64,000 bases of DNA from Echeneis naucrates (taxonomy: Eukaryota > Chordata > Actinopteri > Carangiformes > Echeneidae), in the NCBI RefSeq assembly GCF_900963305.1, contig NC_042524.1, positions 10,328,693 through 10,392,692 of the forward strand. Direction: 5' to 3'. Below, piece after piece: positions 63,145 through 64,000 of this stretch. Position numbers and translations under genes: made by a program. The stretch's first letter is position 1. Every line of letters begins with the position of its first letter. The notes below the pieces were generated by a model. The model saw only the letters and a program-made list of their open reading frames with translations, did not search any database and was not told the DNA's origin.

Positions 63145-64000
63145 TTTGTGTGCGTATTGGGGTGTGTGTAGGTTGAGAAATTTGTCCTGACTACAAGAGA
63201 TGGGAATTGAGAGAAAGATGAGGAGATGGGTGGTTTAGATAATGGTGGCCAGAGAGAGAGAGAGATGAGGGCAGAGCGTGTCACACAGAAAGATAGTGTG
63301 CAATGAAACAAGAAAGACTGGATTAGACAAAAGAAGAACATTAGACGGAAAAAAAAGGAACTGATGAGAGGATGGATGGAGGGAGATGTGTTGAAAAGGT
63401 GCCAGAGAGATTTCTGACGTGTTCCTTTCCCTCCTTTGTTGGTTGCGTTGTGGGTTGCTTTGGTGGCGAACGCTTTAGGGGGTTTTTAGGGAACAATGAC
63501 GCAGAGGGACCCGTCGCGTCTGCTCCAGCTGATAATGATGATGCCTGAAAATGATAACAGTAATAAGCAGCTTCGTGTGGAACCCTAAAACTGTTGGCAT
63601 GTGACGTGTACGTCAGATTATCACACATGACACACTGCACTGGACACAGACATGGCTATCTCACGTTGGCAGTGTGTGTGTGTGAGGGCGGTCAGGGCGA
63701 GACACAAAGAGAGACAGAGGTGTAAAAAAGGGGGGGAGCAGAAAAGAAAACAGATTAAATGCTCAGTCTGTCACCTGCATGCACTTCATACATCTGCATG
63801 TGTGCTGAAAGTGAAAAACAAAATTAATGCATTTTTAACCGCCGCAGTTATATGGAGGTAATTTTGTGCATTTATCACAGCAAAGGAAAAAATAAAAAAA
63901 AATCAAAGGCAGCCACTCAGAGTCTATTTTGAAATGTGCTTAAACCTGAATGGGATGGTAGTGGTGGTGGGGGGGGGGTAGGGAAGGGGGAGAGCAGGGG

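Larger units (their letters stand above)
62691..64000. repeat. G-rich/GT-rich low-complexity region at the window end
   Basis: Strand-asymmetric sequence, very rich in G and T on plus. It includes TGG repeats (63,032-63,053), a pure (TG)12 at 63121-63144, GA runs near 63,257 and a G-run at 63,970-63,978. Long proline- and histidine-rich frames on the minus strand are only translations of these repeats. No gene is seen. Confidence 0.7.

Noticed and set aside
62632-63341. Long proline/threonine/histidine-rich open frames on the minus strand
   Set aside because: They are translations of GGT, TG and GGA simple repeats, with no splice structure or family resemblance.
1-64000. tRNA genes, CRISPR arrays, operons, endogenous viral genes
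   Set aside because: None were found by eye; the genes are spliced vertebrate genes, and the mobile elements seen are LINE pieces and DNA-transposon relics only.

Overview
This is nuclear DNA from a ray-finned (teleost) fish. The genes are compact, with GT-AG introns of about 80 nt to 2.5 kb. The proteins align with vertebrate families, and the repeats are typical of fish: LINE 3' ends finishing in GGAT-type short repeats, and a Tc1/mariner-like MITE. There are no bacterial, organellar or viral genes. I placed exon boundaries by eye from splice consensus plus protein homology recalled from memory. In every gene the exon lengths add up to an uninterrupted reading frame, which is a strong internal check.

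Layout. Positions 1 to 37,000 carry six consecutive genes, all on the minus strand. They are mybbp1a (3' end outside the window), tbl2, rskr/sgk494 (a ribosomal-protein-S6-kinase-related kinase), cct8 (chaperonin theta subunit), pimreg/fam64a (mitotic PICALM-interacting regulator) and tmigd1 (two-Ig membrane protein). A gene-poor stretch from 37.0 to 41.7 kb holds an internally deleted LINE and a 16-bp perfect inverted repeat. From 41.8 to 60.5 kb two slc47a (MATE, multidrug and toxin extrusion) transporters lie tail to tail, copy A on plus and copy B on minus. Positions 60.5 to 64.0 kb show no coding exon and end in G-rich, GT-rich low-complexity sequence.

Function. mybbp1a (nucleolar), cct8 (cytosolic folding), tbl2 (ER membrane) and pimreg (mitosis) are housekeeping or proliferation genes with GC-rich or CCAAT/CRE/E2F-like upstream sequence. 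tmigd1 and the MATE transporters are, in mammals, genes of kidney and intestinal epithelium. Most neighbours have human orthologues on chromosome 17 (MYBBP1A, PIMREG, RSKR, TMIGD1, SLC47A). TBL2 (human chr 7) and CCT8 (human chr 21) are the exceptions, so the window is a rearranged piece of a chr17-like block.

Most notable points. (1) cct8 has two competing last coding exons. The upstream one is an intact duplicate encoding a different, longer, Trp/Asp/His-rich C-terminal tail. (2) The MATE pair keeps identical internal exon lengths except that copy B lacks one intron exactly (114+68=182 nt). (3) Copy A has Asp where the fourth conserved transport glutamate (human MATE1 Glu389 position) is expected; the spacing of all four acidic sites is otherwise conserved. 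I found no wholly new multi-gene system.
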